A stretch of 64,000 nucleotides of DNA from Archangium lansingense (GTDB lineage: Bacteria; Myxococcota; Myxococcia; Myxococcales; Myxococcaceae). This document shows positions 26,839 through 36,600 of this stretch, in pieces (position 1 is the stretch's first letter; each line of letters opens with the position of its first letter). The notes under the pieces were generated by a model. That model saw only the letters and a program-made list of their open reading frames with translations. It was not told the DNA's origin and ran no database searches. The position numbers and the translations under genes were made by a program. The DNA lies in contig NZ_JAPNKA010000001.1 of assembly GCF_026626635.1 (NCBI RefSeq), forward strand, positions 7,316,001 to 7,380,000, written 5' to 3'.

Positions 26839-27573
26839 CTACAGCTCCTCCTCTTTCTTGGACAACAACTTCAAGTCCGCCTTGCCGAACTCCAGGCGGG
26901 CATACAGGTCCGGGCGTCGTTCCCGGGTGAGCTGCAGGGCCTTCCAGCGGCGCCAGCGGGCAATGCGCGCATGGTCTCCGGACTGGAGGGCGGCAGGCAC
27001 CTCGGCGCCGCGGAAGACCGGGGGCCGGGTGTAGTGGGGGTGCTCCAGCAGGCCCTCCTCGAAGCTCTCCGTGACGCTGGAGACCTCGTTGCCCAGCACT
27101 CCCGGCAGCAGCCGGGCCACGGCATCCACCACGGCCAGGGCGGCCACCTCGCCCCCGGTGAGGATGAAGTCCCCCAGGGACACCTCCCCATCCAGGTACG
27201 GCATGACGCGCTCGTCCACGCCCTCGTAGCGGCCGCAGACGAGGATCAGCCCCGGCTCCTTCGCCAGCTCGCGCGCCCGCACCTGGGTGAACGCGGGGCC
27301 CCGAGGGCTCATGAGCAGCACCTTCGCCCCCGCGGGAATCCGGGCCCGAGCGGCCTCGATGGCGGCCACCAATGGCTCCGGCTTCATCACCATGCCGGCA
27401 CCACCCCCATAGGGCGTGTCGTCGGTGACGCGGTGCTTGCCCTCGGCGTAGTCACGGATGTGCGTGACGGTGACGCCGAGCAGCCCCTTCTCCTGGGCCT
27501 TCCCGAGGATGCTCGCGCCCAGGTAGCCCGAGACGCTGTCGGGGAAGAGGGTCAGCACCTCCACGGGGTACAT
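26839..27573 (-). CDS. trmD: tRNA (guanine37-N1)-methyltransferase
   Basis: 244 aa. SPOUT-class features are present: the N-terminal VEVLTLFPD, YGGGAGMVMKPEPL, GRYEGVDERV, EVSLGDFILTGGEVAAL at the trefoil knot that binds SAM, and GLLEHPHYTRP. TrmD makes m1G37 next to the anticodon and prevents frameshifting. Its ATG overlaps the rimM stop (ATGA), which indicates translational coupling. Confidence 0.97.
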   Translation of the reverse strand: MYPVEVLTLFPDSVSGYLGASILGKAQEKGLLGVTVTHIRDYAEGKHRVTDDTPYGGGAGMVMKPEPLVAAIEAARARIPAGAKVLLMSPRGPAFTQVRARELAKEPGLILVCGRYEGVDERVMPYLDGEVSLGDFILTGGEVAALAVVDAVARLLPGVLGNEVSSVTESFEEGLLEHPHYTRPPVFRGAEVPAALQSGDHARIARWRRWKALQLTRERRPDLYARLEFGKADLKLLSKKEEEL

Positions 27574-28133
27574 CAGTCCTCGCCCCCTTCCGACTCCCCT
27601 TCAGGCTTCCCGGCTCCCGCCTCCAGGTACTCCGGAGGCCTCACCACGAGCCGGCCGCCGGGGATGTCCACGGTGGGAACGAAGTCGTCGACAAAGGGCA
27701 CCACCAGCTCTTCCCTGCCCTCGGCGCGGATGACGAGATTGGGCACCTCGCCCGTCTCCCAGAGTTCCTCCACGCGGCCGAGCACGTTGCCGGCCTCGTC
27801 CACGGCGGTGAGCCCCACCAGGTCGCCTTGGAAGTACTCGTCCTCGGCGGGTGGCTCGAGGTCCTCCCGGAAGGCGAGCACGGTGGCCCCCACCAGCGCC
27901 TCGGCGGCAGTGCGGCCCTTCACGTCCTCGAAGACCACGAGGGTCTCCTTGGGCGTGGGCCGCACGGAGACAATGCGCAGGACACGCTCCGAGCCGGAAC
28001 GTGGACGCACGAGCACGCGCTCGACATGGTCGAGCGTCTCGGACGCCGGATCGAAGGCGCGGACGGCCACCTCGCCCTGGAGTCCATGGGCACGGGCCAC
28101 ATAGCCCAGCTCGAGATGGGGTTTGAGCGTCAC
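27573..28133 (-). CDS. rimM: Ribosome maturation factor RimM
   Basis: 186 aa. The N-terminal RimM beta-barrel (LELGYVARAHGLQGEVAVRAFDP) is followed by a PRC-barrel (YFQGDLVGLTAVDEAGNVLGRV, then PGGRLVVRPPEYL). RimM binds S19 and helps 30S head maturation. The start overlaps the khpA stop by 4 nt and the end overlaps trmD by 1 nt. The acidic C-terminal tail is longer than usual. Confidence 0.96.
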   Translation of the reverse strand: MTLKPHLELGYVARAHGLQGEVAVRAFDPASETLDHVERVLVRPRSGSERVLRIVSVRPTPKETLVVFEDVKGRTAAEALVGATVLAFREDLEPPAEDEYFQGDLVGLTAVDEAGNVLGRVEELWETGEVPNLVIRAEGREELVVPFVDDFVPTVDIPGGRLVVRPPEYLEAGAGKPEGESEGGED

Positions 28134-28420
28134 TGGCCTTCGGGGGTGGTGGGGGGCGTGGGGGTCGCGGCCTGGGGTGGCTGACGCCGGTCGTCCTGGA
28201 TCTCCAGACGAACCTTCTGGCCCTGCTTCTGGGCCGCGGCGCCGAGCAACGTCCGGAGGGCACCCACAGTGCGCCCATCACGGCCGATGACCTTACCCAC
28301 GTCCTCGGGGGCGACCTTCAGCTCATAGAGCCGGGCCCCCTCCACGTCGGACGCGCGCAGGCTCACCTGGTCTGGTTGATCGACCAGGGCCCGCGCGAGA
28401 TAGATGATGAGCTGCTCCAC
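28130..28420 (-). CDS. khpA: KH-domain RNA-binding protein KhpA (YlqC family)
   Basis: 96 aa. A single KH domain has the GxxG loop in VGKVIGRDGRTVGALRTLL. The N-terminal MEQLIIYLARALVDQPDQV is typical of the family, and the last 20 residues are a Pro/Thr tail. KhpA forms RNA-binding complexes with KhpB in other bacteria. It sits between rpsP and rimM, the normal place for this gene. Confidence 0.94.
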   Translation of the reverse strand: MEQLIIYLARALVDQPDQVSLRASDVEGARLYELKVAPEDVGKVIGRDGRTVGALRTLLGAAAQKQGQKVRLEIQDDRRQPPQAATPTPPTTPEGQ

Positions 28421-28445
28421 GCTGTCCGCTCAGCCTGCGAGAAGA

Positions 28446-28709
28446 CTAGGCGGGCTTGGCGACGGGGGCGGCGCGCTTGTGGCGCTTGATCAGCTCGCCC
28501 ACGGTGTCGGAGGGCAGCGCGCCGGACTTGAGCCAGTGCTCCAGGCGGGCCTCGTCGAACTCCACCTTGGCGGGCTTGTGGTTCGGGTCGTAGGAACCCA
28601 CGGCCTCGAGGAACTTGCCATCCCGGGGGTTACGGGAGTCGGTGGCCACCACGTGGTAGTACGGCTTCTTCTTGGCGCCCGCGCGGGCAAGACGGAGAAC
28701 AACGGCCAT
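28446..28709 (-). CDS. rpsP: 30S ribosomal protein S16
   Basis: 87 aa with the S16 blocks AVVLRLARAGAKKKPYYHVVATDSR, FLEAVGSYDPN and EARLEHWLKSGALPSDTVGELIKR. It is the first gene of the rpsP-khpA-rimM-trmD-rplS operon. A promoter-like sequence lies 63 bp upstream at the rlmN stop. Confidence 0.97.
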   Translation of the reverse strand: MAVVLRLARAGAKKKPYYHVVATDSRNPRDGKFLEAVGSYDPNHKPAKVEFDEARLEHWLKSGALPSDTVGELIKRHKRAAPVAKPA

Positions 28710-28771
28710 TTCTGATGCTCCAGGTGAAAACTGAAGGTGAAACAGAAGGTGATCAGCTTGGAGGGGGGCGC

Positions 28772-28800
28772 TCTTAACGCCGCCACAAGCGGATTGTCAA
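28772..28800 (-). promoter_or_regulatory. Probable promoter of the rpsP operon, overlapping the rlmN stop
   Basis: On the minus strand TTGACA (28795-28800) contains the rlmN TGA stop and is followed after 17 bp by TTAAGA. The -35 is perfect and the -10 is weak. Its place just upstream of rpsP supports it. Confidence 0.5.
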
Positions 28801-29963
28801 GGAAGCTCGGGGTCTTGCGTCGTTTCCGACGCATTTTCGCCGCCCCGGTTGGCCAACTGGCCACACGCACCGGCAATATCACGGCCCCGGTTCTGCCGGA
28901 TGAAGGCGGCCACGTGCCCGTCACAGAGGAGTTCCCGGAAGCGTTCGGCCCGCTCGTCCATGGTGGTCTTGAAGCCCAGCCCGGGGTTCTCGTTGTAGGG
29001 GATGAGGTTGACCTTGGCGGGGATGTCCTTGAGCAGCTCGATGAGGCGGTAGGCATCCTCGTCGCTGTCGTTGAAGCCCTGCAGGAGGACGTACTCGAAG
29101 GTGATGCGGCGCCCCTGGCGCAGGGGGAACTTGCGGCAGGCGTCGAGCAGCGCCGCGATGTTCCACTTACGGTTGACGGGCATCGTCTTGGAGCGCTGCT
29201 CGTCGGTGCTCGCGTTGAGCGAGATGGCGAGCTTCACGTCCGTCTCCTGGCCGAAGCGCTCGATCATCGGCACCAGACCCACCGTGGAGACGGTGATGTG
29301 GCGGTGGCTGAAGTTGGGCCCCTCCTCCGACTGGAGGATGGAGAGCGCCGCCTTCAGGTTCTCGAAGTTGTGCAGGGGCTCGCCCATGCCCATGAAGACC
29401 AGGTTGGAGAGCGGGCGGTAGGTCTCCAGGTTCTCCAGCTTGCGCACCTCGCGGTTGACCGCGTGCACCTGGGCGACGATCTCCCCCGGGGTGAGGTTGC
29501 GCTTGAGCCCCAGGGTGCCCGTCATGCAGAAGCTGCACGCCATGGCGCAGCCCACCTGGGTGGACACACAGAGCGTCTTGCGGTCCTCGGAGGGCATGTA
29601 GACGGACTCGATGTAGCGGCCGTCGCGGGTCTTCCAGCGGTACTTGATGGTGCCGTCCACCGAGCGCTGCTCGAGGTCCTTCACCAGGGGGACGATCTCC
29701 GCGCGCTGCTTGAGCTTCTCGCGCAGGGCCTTGGAGAGGTCCGTCATCTCCTCGAAGGACGTGGCGCCGCGCTGGTGCATCCACCGGTAGAGCTGCCCCG
29801 CACGGAACGCGCGCTCGCCCAGCTCCTCGGTGAGGAAGCGGGTGAGGCCCTCCAGCGTGAGGCTGGAGACCTCCGTGAGCTTCGCGGGCGCGGGGGCCGG
29901 CGCGGGCACGGGGGTGGCCGTAGGGTCGGCGGGGGTGTTGGGGGACTCGGGCAGCATCGTCAT
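28797..29963 (-). CDS. rlmN: 23S rRNA A2503 / tRNA A37 C2-methyltransferase (radical SAM)
   Basis: About 388 aa from the ATG at 29963 (MTMLPESPN), chosen for the GGA upstream; a longer reading begins with GTG at 29999. A Pro/Ala linker precedes the RlmN core. The radical-SAM cluster is CAMACSFCMTG (CxxxCxxC). GMGEPLHN, SLNAS and the C-terminal DIAGACGQL, with the resolving Cys, are present, as is the methyl-carrying Cys region. The enzyme methylates C2 of A2503 in the peptidyl-transferase centre. Confidence 0.95.
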   Translation of the reverse strand: MTMLPESPNTPADPTATPVPAPAPAPAKLTEVSSLTLEGLTRFLTEELGERAFRAGQLYRWMHQRGATSFEEMTDLSKALREKLKQRAEIVPLVKDLEQRSVDGTIKYRWKTRDGRYIESVYMPSEDRKTLCVSTQVGCAMACSFCMTGTLGLKRNLTPGEIVAQVHAVNREVRKLENLETYRPLSNLVFMGMGEPLHNFENLKAALSILQSEEGPNFSHRHITVSTVGLVPMIERFGQETDVKLAISLNASTDEQRSKTMPVNRKWNIAALLDACRKFPLRQGRRITFEYVLLQGFNDSDEDAYRLIELLKDIPAKVNLIPYNENPGLGFKTTMDERAERFRELLCDGHVAAFIRQNRGRDIAGACGQLANRGGENASETTQDPELP

Positions 29964-30047
29964 GGTTCCAACGGGGGGAGTGTGGGTGTCACTTCCCACA
30001 ACCTGGGACCTGGAGTCAAAGGAGCGCTCGTCCCCTCCCCTGCCTTC

Positions 30048-30512
30048 CTAACCTTTCTTGGCGTCGCGCGCTCGCCCCATACGACGAACCATCCAGACAC
30101 CACCGGACTCCACAACCAGTGTCGTGAGCACCAACAGCAGCAAGAACCCCAGGACACCAGTGCTCAAAACCATGCTGAGGTAGACCGCGACGAGCGCAGC
30201 GACATCAACAACACCGAGCACGACGAGCAAGCCCATCCACGAGCGCCGCGCTGACCGGGCCAGCGCAAGGTAGACCATCGCGACTACACCACTGAAAGCG
30301 AGCGTAGCCGCGAGTGCCAGACCTGGAGACAAATCGCGTCTCGGAAGGAAATTGAGCAGCAGGAACTCCAACGCCGCGCAACTTCCATAGAAAAACCGAT
30401 CCACGCGATTTTCGCCGCTTCCGAGGCCAGTTGCGATGAACGGAACAACGAGAGGCACGAAGCCCCAAAACACGAAGACACGCACACTGGCCAAGTCAAA
30501 CATCATCACCAT
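30048..30512 (-). CDS. Small multi-pass membrane protein, function unknown
   Basis: 154 aa with four hydrophobic helices (about 8-30, 42-56, 64-84, 95-135) and a basic tail (RRMGRARDAKKG). No domain is recognised. It begins 13 bp after the stop of the 1025-aa transglutaminase-like gene, so the two are almost certainly co-transcribed. The tight pairing suggests an accessory or protective partner of the big protein, but that is inference. Alternative starts are the ATGs at 30506 and 30503. Confidence 0.6.
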   Translation of the reverse strand: MVMMFDLASVRVFVFWGFVPLVVPFIATGLGSGENRVDRFFYGSCAALEFLLLNFLPRRDLSPGLALAATLAFSGVVAMVYLALARSARRSWMGLLVVLGVVDVAALVAVYLSMVLSTGVLGFLLLLVLTTLVVESGGVWMVRRMGRARDAKKG

Positions 30513-30525
30513 CCAGCGCTATGCC

Positions 30526-33500
30526 TCAATCTCTGCATTGCCAAACCCATGCATTACCCACAACAACGCTCCCCGTGATAAAACCAATCAGCCTTTGCAC
30601 AAGCACTCTAACATTGGCCTTCGCCAAGCCAATACCGAACCCGGTTGAGAAACCGCCAGTAAAACATGACATGGTATCAAAGTCCGTAGTGAACGAACTT
30701 GCGTAAATAAAACTGGCCAAACCAATCGCCATCACCGCGGCCAAAGCGATCAACGGCCAGCCCAGAGAGATAATTGCTGATGCGGCTGCGGCTGGACCCA
30801 ACGCAGCCGCCAGGATAATGAACTCGTTGATTATTGCCGTGAGAACCAAGCCGTGAAACAGGCCAATGAGGAACCCTCCGAACCACGCCAGGAGTTTTCC
30901 GCCATTCGCACCACCCTCGATCATATAGCCGCCCGCCCCGGTTTCCGGATCAATGACGATATATCCGGTGCCCGACCAGCCATTGACCTCCACCGGGCTC
31001 TGGTGAACGGTAACCTCCTTACCGGTGGCGACCGCGGAGCGAACTTCGTCCAGCGTTTCGGGTCGAAGCGTGAGTTGCGGCAATACTGCATCTAGATTCG
31101 CGCGGGTGATCGTGTAGATGCGCTGGCCTGCAGCAACCGCCTTCGTGAGCAGTTTGACTGCGGAGATCGCTTCTCCAGGTGTCTGCGGGCCCACGAATAG
31201 GTGTTCTGGGACAACATGCTCCATCGTACTCGCAATCTCACCCATGGCGCGGTTGTACCGAACCCAGGCGTTGCGATCGCCATCCATAGACCAGCGGATG
31301 TACCTGAGATGACCGATGTCGAGCAAAATCCCTGAGGGCTTGGCACTTCTGGCAATGCCAAAGGAATGCACAACATCCACGTCAGCGTGCGCCAAGCCAA
31401 ATGAAAGTGCCGGCAAATCAATAATACGGGAAGTCGCTCGCGTAGTGCTTCCGCTGTAATCGATCGCAGCGAAATAGCTCCAGATCGTCAACGTCATCAG
31501 ATCGCCACCGAGGAACTCACCCGCCAAGTCGTTGAAATTGCCTCCGTCAATCTTGGCCTTTGTTGCCTCAATTCGTGCCTTGAGTTTGCCCAATTGCTGC
31601 TTGTCAATGCCGTGAATATTGAGGCCAATCGCCGTGGCCTGACCTGCGATCAGGGCGTCCGAAGTCTCATCCCAGCCCGAGGACAGATCCAGACCGGTAA
31701 ACCCACCTATCGACAACAATTCCGTGCCCATGGTGACGGGCGCGCCGGTCGCCCGAACGACACCGTCCACGCGAACCTCCGGCTTCAGTCGAATCAAATA
31801 GGCCGGATAGCGCAAGGCTGCGTAGTCCTCTGCAGACGGCTGGCTGCCATCGGCATGAGGAGATGGCAGGAGACTTGCCACAAAGGCCAGATCAGCATTC
31901 GAAGCCGCCACATAGGACAGCGTCACCTTGCGACCAGCAAGATTGGGGAGGCTCTCCTCGAATGAGAGCATCGGGCTATCGGTAGAGCGGTCGAGGTCAT
32001 TCGCATAAATCTTGTACCGAAACTTCTGAGTGAGCGCCGATGGTAGATCGGAGTACCTCGCACCTACGGCGATCGCCTTATATGGAAGAGAGGCGGCGAG
32101 AATCGCTGCATGATCCTTGATGATGGAATGCGATCCGAACACGTCGCCGTTGGTCGCATTAGGCTTACTCTGCTGAACGTAGTTGTTGAGATCGCTCACA
32201 TACGTCTCACCGGCAGATTGAATGGCCGCTACGTTGGGATTCTGGATCCACCCCTCCGCTTCATTCACGACAGCTCCGGTGAGAACCGCCGACTCAAGGG
32301 CGCTCCCATTGATCGGTATATTGGCTGTGGTGACAAAGCCCTCCTTGAATGTGTATTGTTTGAAGCTAGCGTCCAGAGGCACCCAGGTGTCGCCCTGATG
32401 CTGCTTCTGTCCACGGGACGGAGCGAAGTCCACCCAGGCCTCGACCCACACGTGCTCAAGTTCGATGTGCGTGATGCGGCCAGCATTCGTCAGTGCGACA
32501 TTGGGGACGCCGCCCTGCGCCCAGAGCTGCTGTGCGGCTTCCGGCTTCGTGACTCCTCCCCCCACCCAATTCATCGCGGCATCCGCCGGGACCTGGATGG
32601 TTCCGTACACGTAACGCGCGGGAATGCCGCTGGCGCGATAGAGGGCGATCAGAAGCGAAGCGGTATCGAACGCATTGCCTTGCTTCTTGCTGAGCGTCGC
32701 GTCGCTGCCCTGGATCGATCCAAAGCTGGGGATGTAGTCGATGTTGTTGCGCACCCAGTTGTAGATCGTCACCGGGTTCTTCCCGAGCGAGATAGCCAGA
32801 TCAGTGACCGCCTGCGTGATCTGCACGTCATCGGTCGCGGACAGATCGCCGCTAGTCGCCGGAGCAAGGACCGTTCTCGAGGTGGAGTCCGAACCGGCCA
32901 GCGATCGCGCGAACGCCTCTGGGGATTTCGCTGGCTTACGCGCCTTGCCATCCGAGACCCGCCACGGAAGCTTGTTCGGATCCAACTTCTTATGGCGCTT
33001 GCCCGGCTGGTTGGCGGCAAGAAACTTACCGAGTTCCTCGAGGCTTCTTGCTCGCTTGGCTTCATCGCCAGCAGCGTCAGCGGCCTTGAACTTCTCGAGG
33101 ATGCGCTTCATCTCCTTCCGCTTCTGCTTGAACGCCAGCTCAGCGGCCTGGTGACGCGCCTTGATCTCCTTCGAGAGCTTCTTGTCGTCGAGCCGCTTCC
33201 CGACCTCCGCGAACGAGGCATCCACCGCCGCATCCAGCTTCTCCAGCTGCTGGATCTTTTCGCTGATCGACTGGACTCGCCGCTGCGCACCACTCGTGCT
33301 GAGGCCGGCGGCGCCCGACACGGATTGGCGCTGCCCCGGTTTGGCGCTCACCAGTTCCTTGAGATCCTCCAGGGCCTGACCGTACTGGTCATCCGCGGTC
33401 GTCACGGCGCTCACAGGCGCCCGCGACTGAACGGGCGGTAGCGATCCCACCACGACCGGCAGTACGCCCGTGTTCGGCCGTGCCGCTGCTGCCGCCGACA

Positions 33501-33603
33501 GGGGCTTCAGCGACAGGCAGACCATCGCCGCCATCACCAACATGGACATGCCCTGCACGAAGCCGTTGGCGCGGCGGGGTTGCTCTCTGACAGATACCTG
33601 CAT
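30526..33603 (-). CDS. Secreted/membrane transglutaminase-like protein, Cys apparently lost
   Basis: 1025 aa. A hydrophobic signal or anchor (about 18-40) is followed by charged coiled coil (about 100-200) and a transglutaminase-like domain (about 270-415). The core pattern is GNAFDTASLLIALYRASGIPARYVYG (about 308), with the usual nucleophile position lacking Cys, then the His in ELEHVWVEAW (about 383) and the Asp in WVPLDAS (about 409). A long beta-rich region precedes C-terminal membrane helices (about 903-970) and a short Cys-containing tail. Base composition is visibly more A/T-rich than in neighbours, hinting at transfer. It lies 92 bp after the 2444-aa gene and 13 bp before a small membrane protein. 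Enzymatic activity is doubtful. Confidence 0.72.
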   Translation of the reverse strand: MQVSVREQPRRANGFVQGMSMLVMAAMVCLSLKPLSAAAAARPNTGVLPVVVGSLPPVQSRAPVSAVTTADDQYGQALEDLKELVSAKPGQRQSVSGAAGLSTSGAQRRVQSISEKIQQLEKLDAAVDASFAEVGKRLDDKKLSKEIKARHQAAELAFKQKRKEMKRILEKFKAADAAGDEAKRARSLEELGKFLAANQPGKRHKKLDPNKLPWRVSDGKARKPAKSPEAFARSLAGSDSTSRTVLAPATSGDLSATDDVQITQAVTDLAISLGKNPVTIYNWVRNNIDYIPSFGSIQGSDATLSKKQGNAFDTASLLIALYRASGIPARYVYGTIQVPADAAMNWVGGGVTKPEAAQQLWAQGGVPNVALTNAGRITHIELEHVWVEAWVDFAPSRGQKQHQGDTWVPLDASFKQYTFKEGFVTTANIPINGSALESAVLTGAVVNEAEGWIQNPNVAAIQSAGETYVSDLNNYVQQSKPNATNGDVFGSHSIIKDHAAILAASLPYKAIAVGARYSDLPSALTQKFRYKIYANDLDRSTDSPMLSFEESLPNLAGRKVTLSYVAASNADLAFVASLLPSPHADGSQPSAEDYAALRYPAYLIRLKPEVRVDGVVRATGAPVTMGTELLSIGGFTGLDLSSGWDETSDALIAGQATAIGLNIHGIDKQQLGKLKARIEATKAKIDGGNFNDLAGEFLGGDLMTLTIWSYFAAIDYSGSTTRATSRIIDLPALSFGLAHADVDVVHSFGIARSAKPSGILLDIGHLRYIRWSMDGDRNAWVRYNRAMGEIASTMEHVVPEHLFVGPQTPGEAISAVKLLTKAVAAGQRIYTITRANLDAVLPQLTLRPETLDEVRSAVATGKEVTVHQSPVEVNGWSGTGYIVIDPETGAGGYMIEGGANGGKLLAWFGGFLIGLFHGLVLTAIINEFIILAAALGPAAAASAIISLGWPLIALAAVMAIGLASFIYASSFTTDFDTMSCFTGGFSTGFGIGLAKANVRVLVQRLIGFITGSVVVGNAWVWQCRD

Positions 33604-33624
33604 GGGGTGATTCTCTCTCTACGG

Positions 33625-33675
33625 CTACGCCCCGGCTGGGGCGTAGCTTCATGAATATTTGAAGGGTGTTGTCAA
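33625..33675 (-). promoter_or_regulatory. Leader region of the transglutaminase-like gene: TTGACA plus hairpin
   Basis: On the minus strand TTGACA (33670-33675) lies 67 bp before the start codon. Downstream is a perfect 9-bp hairpin, CTACGCCCC / GGGGCGTAG (33625-33646), just before the ribosome site. No convincing -10 is visible. The hairpin could be an attenuator or the terminator of the preceding giant gene. Confidence 0.35.
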
Positions 33676-33695
33676 ACCGTACAGCCGGGCCGTCC

Positions 33696-36600
33696 TCAAT
33701 CCGCGGACAGCCCCGCCCAACGCAGCCAGTGGCCGAGACTCACGCGCAGCTGGCTGACACCCGAGTCCGTGAGGCCCGACAAGGTATCGGCCGCCGCGAG
33801 CACATGCGTCGTGGCCTGCGCTGGAGACGCGGCAATCGCCAGGTCCAGGGAGCCGATGGCATCCGTGAGCACCACGCTGTCCGGGTGACCGTCCTGCACC
33901 AGCGCATCGAGCTGGGTCCGGATGTCGCTGAGCGACTCCACCTCCGGGACGAACAGGGTCAACGTGGGCACGGGTGCCACCGACACCGTGTGGCCGTCAT
34001 GGCTCCCGCTCACCAGAGCCTCCAGGGTCATGGGCCCGGCAACCTCGGGCAGCCGCACCCAGAGCCGCACCGTCTTCACCTCGTCGACCGCAAGGGGGAA
34101 GGTGAAGGTCACCGTCTGTCCGCTGGCAATCCCCACTCCCGGATCGATGACGCTCGCCCCGGTGGGCACGGTCACCGTGGTGGTGACGGAAACAGCGATG
34201 CCCAGGTTCGCGACCAGGAGCTCGACGGGCACGACGGCACCGGGACCCATGTAGAGGTTCGGCGAGCGCACCCGGTTGAGCAGCGTGCGCAGGGTCTCGG
34301 CCGCGAGGCTCGTCTGCCCATCGCGGGTGGCGATGGCGAGCAGATCGACACCCGCGAAGGCGGCCCTACCCCGTCCGTAGCTGTTCAGGGTCAGCGTATC
34401 CAGCTCGAGTCCCGGCTGGCTCACGCCACCATCCAGCACATAGGTGCCCAGGCTCTCCGCGGTGAGGCGGTTGATGCGCAGGGGAACCTCGTCGGTCAGC
34501 ACCCCGAACTCCCCGTTCTCGGGAGCCCCGGCGTACGTGGGCTTCACGCCCAGGACGTTGATGACGGTGTTGGCGTATTCGATCCCCAGGGCGCCGTGCA
34601 CGAGCGAGTGGCGCGAATCATGGTCGCCCGCGATGACGAGTCCCTCGCCACGGAAGACCGCCTCGCGCAGCTCCTTCTGGACCTGCTGGTCGAGCGTCTC
34701 CGCCTCGGTCAACAGGACATAGGTGCTGTATCCGCCGCTGCGCAGCTCGGTGACGAAGTCAGCCGCCGACTCGGTGAGGGTGAAGGAATAACCCGCCTCG
34801 GTGAGCAGCTGCGTCAGGAAGGCCTTCTGCACGGAGAGCAGCGGGGCACTGGCGGGCCCATGGGGGTCCACATCCGCCGCGCCGTCCTCCGGGTGGGCCG
34901 GGTCGAGCAGCACGAGCACGCGGCCCCTGCCATTGGGAGAGAGGTTGGCGTAGAGGCCGATGGGAGACTGGACCACCTGGAAGCCAGCGACGGCCAGGGT
35001 GCGGGTGCTCCCCTCCAGTTCGGCCTTGAGAACACAGGCATAGCCGCCCGGGACGAGCTCATGGGCCACGACGTTGCGCACGTAGACGTGCCCCGCTCCG
35101 CCTGGCGTCAGGTTCACGGTCTGGGAGACCTCGTCCAGCACCGTGCCAGCGCCAACATCGACGAGCTGGTGGGTCAGCGTCAAGCCCGTCACCGTGCTGG
35201 CCGAGACGGTCTTCGTGGTGTCGGTGCAGACGTTGGGCTCGCCCTTGTAGACCAGCGACGAGGCCACGGTCACCGTTCCGGTGACGCCCTGCAGGGCACT
35301 GCGCTCCACCTGGAACTGGGTCGTACTGGTGCTCAACACCGCCCGGGTGAGCGCGTCCTTGAGCACCAGGGTGACCTGGTACTGACCGCTGACGGCGTCG
35401 GCCAGCTTCAACCCGAAGGGCAGATCCATCAGCCCCCCCGGCGCGAGCTGGTTGACGTTGCGCGTGTCGAAGTAGAGCGTGTCACCGAACGGCGTCTTCA
35501 CGGTGAGCTCGACACGCGAGTTCGCGAGGTGAGCATTGGTCGCGTCGTTGCGCACACGACCCGTGAGCTCCACCGCATCCCAGGCGTTGTAGGTCGGTTT
35601 GTCCGTCGTAACCAGGGTGGAGGCGACGACCGTGGGGGCGCCAATCGTGAAAGGCGCCACGGCCTCGGCGACCAATCGGCCCTGCGCGTCGAGCAGCTTC
35701 GCGTAGACCTCGTAATTCCCTACCAGGGTGGCAGCGGTGTTCCACGAGGCATTCAGCGTCTGCACCAGGGAGGCACCGAGGTCGGTCACGGACTGCGGCG
35801 GGAGCGTCGCCAGCGAAGCGGCGCTACCGGGCGCACGGATCTCCAACAGCACCTGACCCGAGGCGGACGTCACGCCGGTGTTCTTCACCGTGGAGGTGAT
35901 CTCCACCTGCTCGTTGGCCTGGTAGAGCGACTTGTTGGTCGCGATCTCCAGGGTCATCGCATCCGCGGTGCTGACTTCCGGGATGTCCAGCAGGAGCTGG
36001 ACCTTCTCAGCCAGGAAGGAGTTGCTGAACTCCAGATAGGCCTGGCTCGCCACCAGCCGCTGCTCGTGCAGCGCCATGTTGCTCAGGGTCAGATCGAACT
36101 CCACGTCGCGCCCTTCGCCGGTCACGCCCTGCAGATTCCAGACGTAGTGGGAGCCGCTGCTGGTGCTGGCCGGCACGAGCGTCGGGTTGCTGAGCTGGAC
36201 CGACGCCGGCAGCTCGACGTGCAGATCGATGTCGATGCCACCCAGCCGCTCGAGGGCCTTGGGCATGAAGACCATCACGAAGCTCGTCGTCGAGAGCGTA
36301 TAGGGGCTGCCTCCCCAGGAGCCATTCACGGCCTGCGTGTTGAGCAGGTACTGGATGGCATTGCGGATCCGCGGATCATCCGCAGACGGATTCTGGTACT
36401 CGAGCGCGAGACCCACCATGGCGGCAGCCAACGCATCGCTGCTGTTGCCCTGGACCTGCGCCCAGCCGCCGTCGGCACGCTGGCGGTTGCGCAAGAGGTT
36501 GTCCTCGTAAGCAATCGCCGCGTCGATCTGGGCGAGCAGTGCCGTGTCGGTCACCACTCTACGGGCCTCGGCGAGTCCGATGAGCCGCTGTGCATGCACG

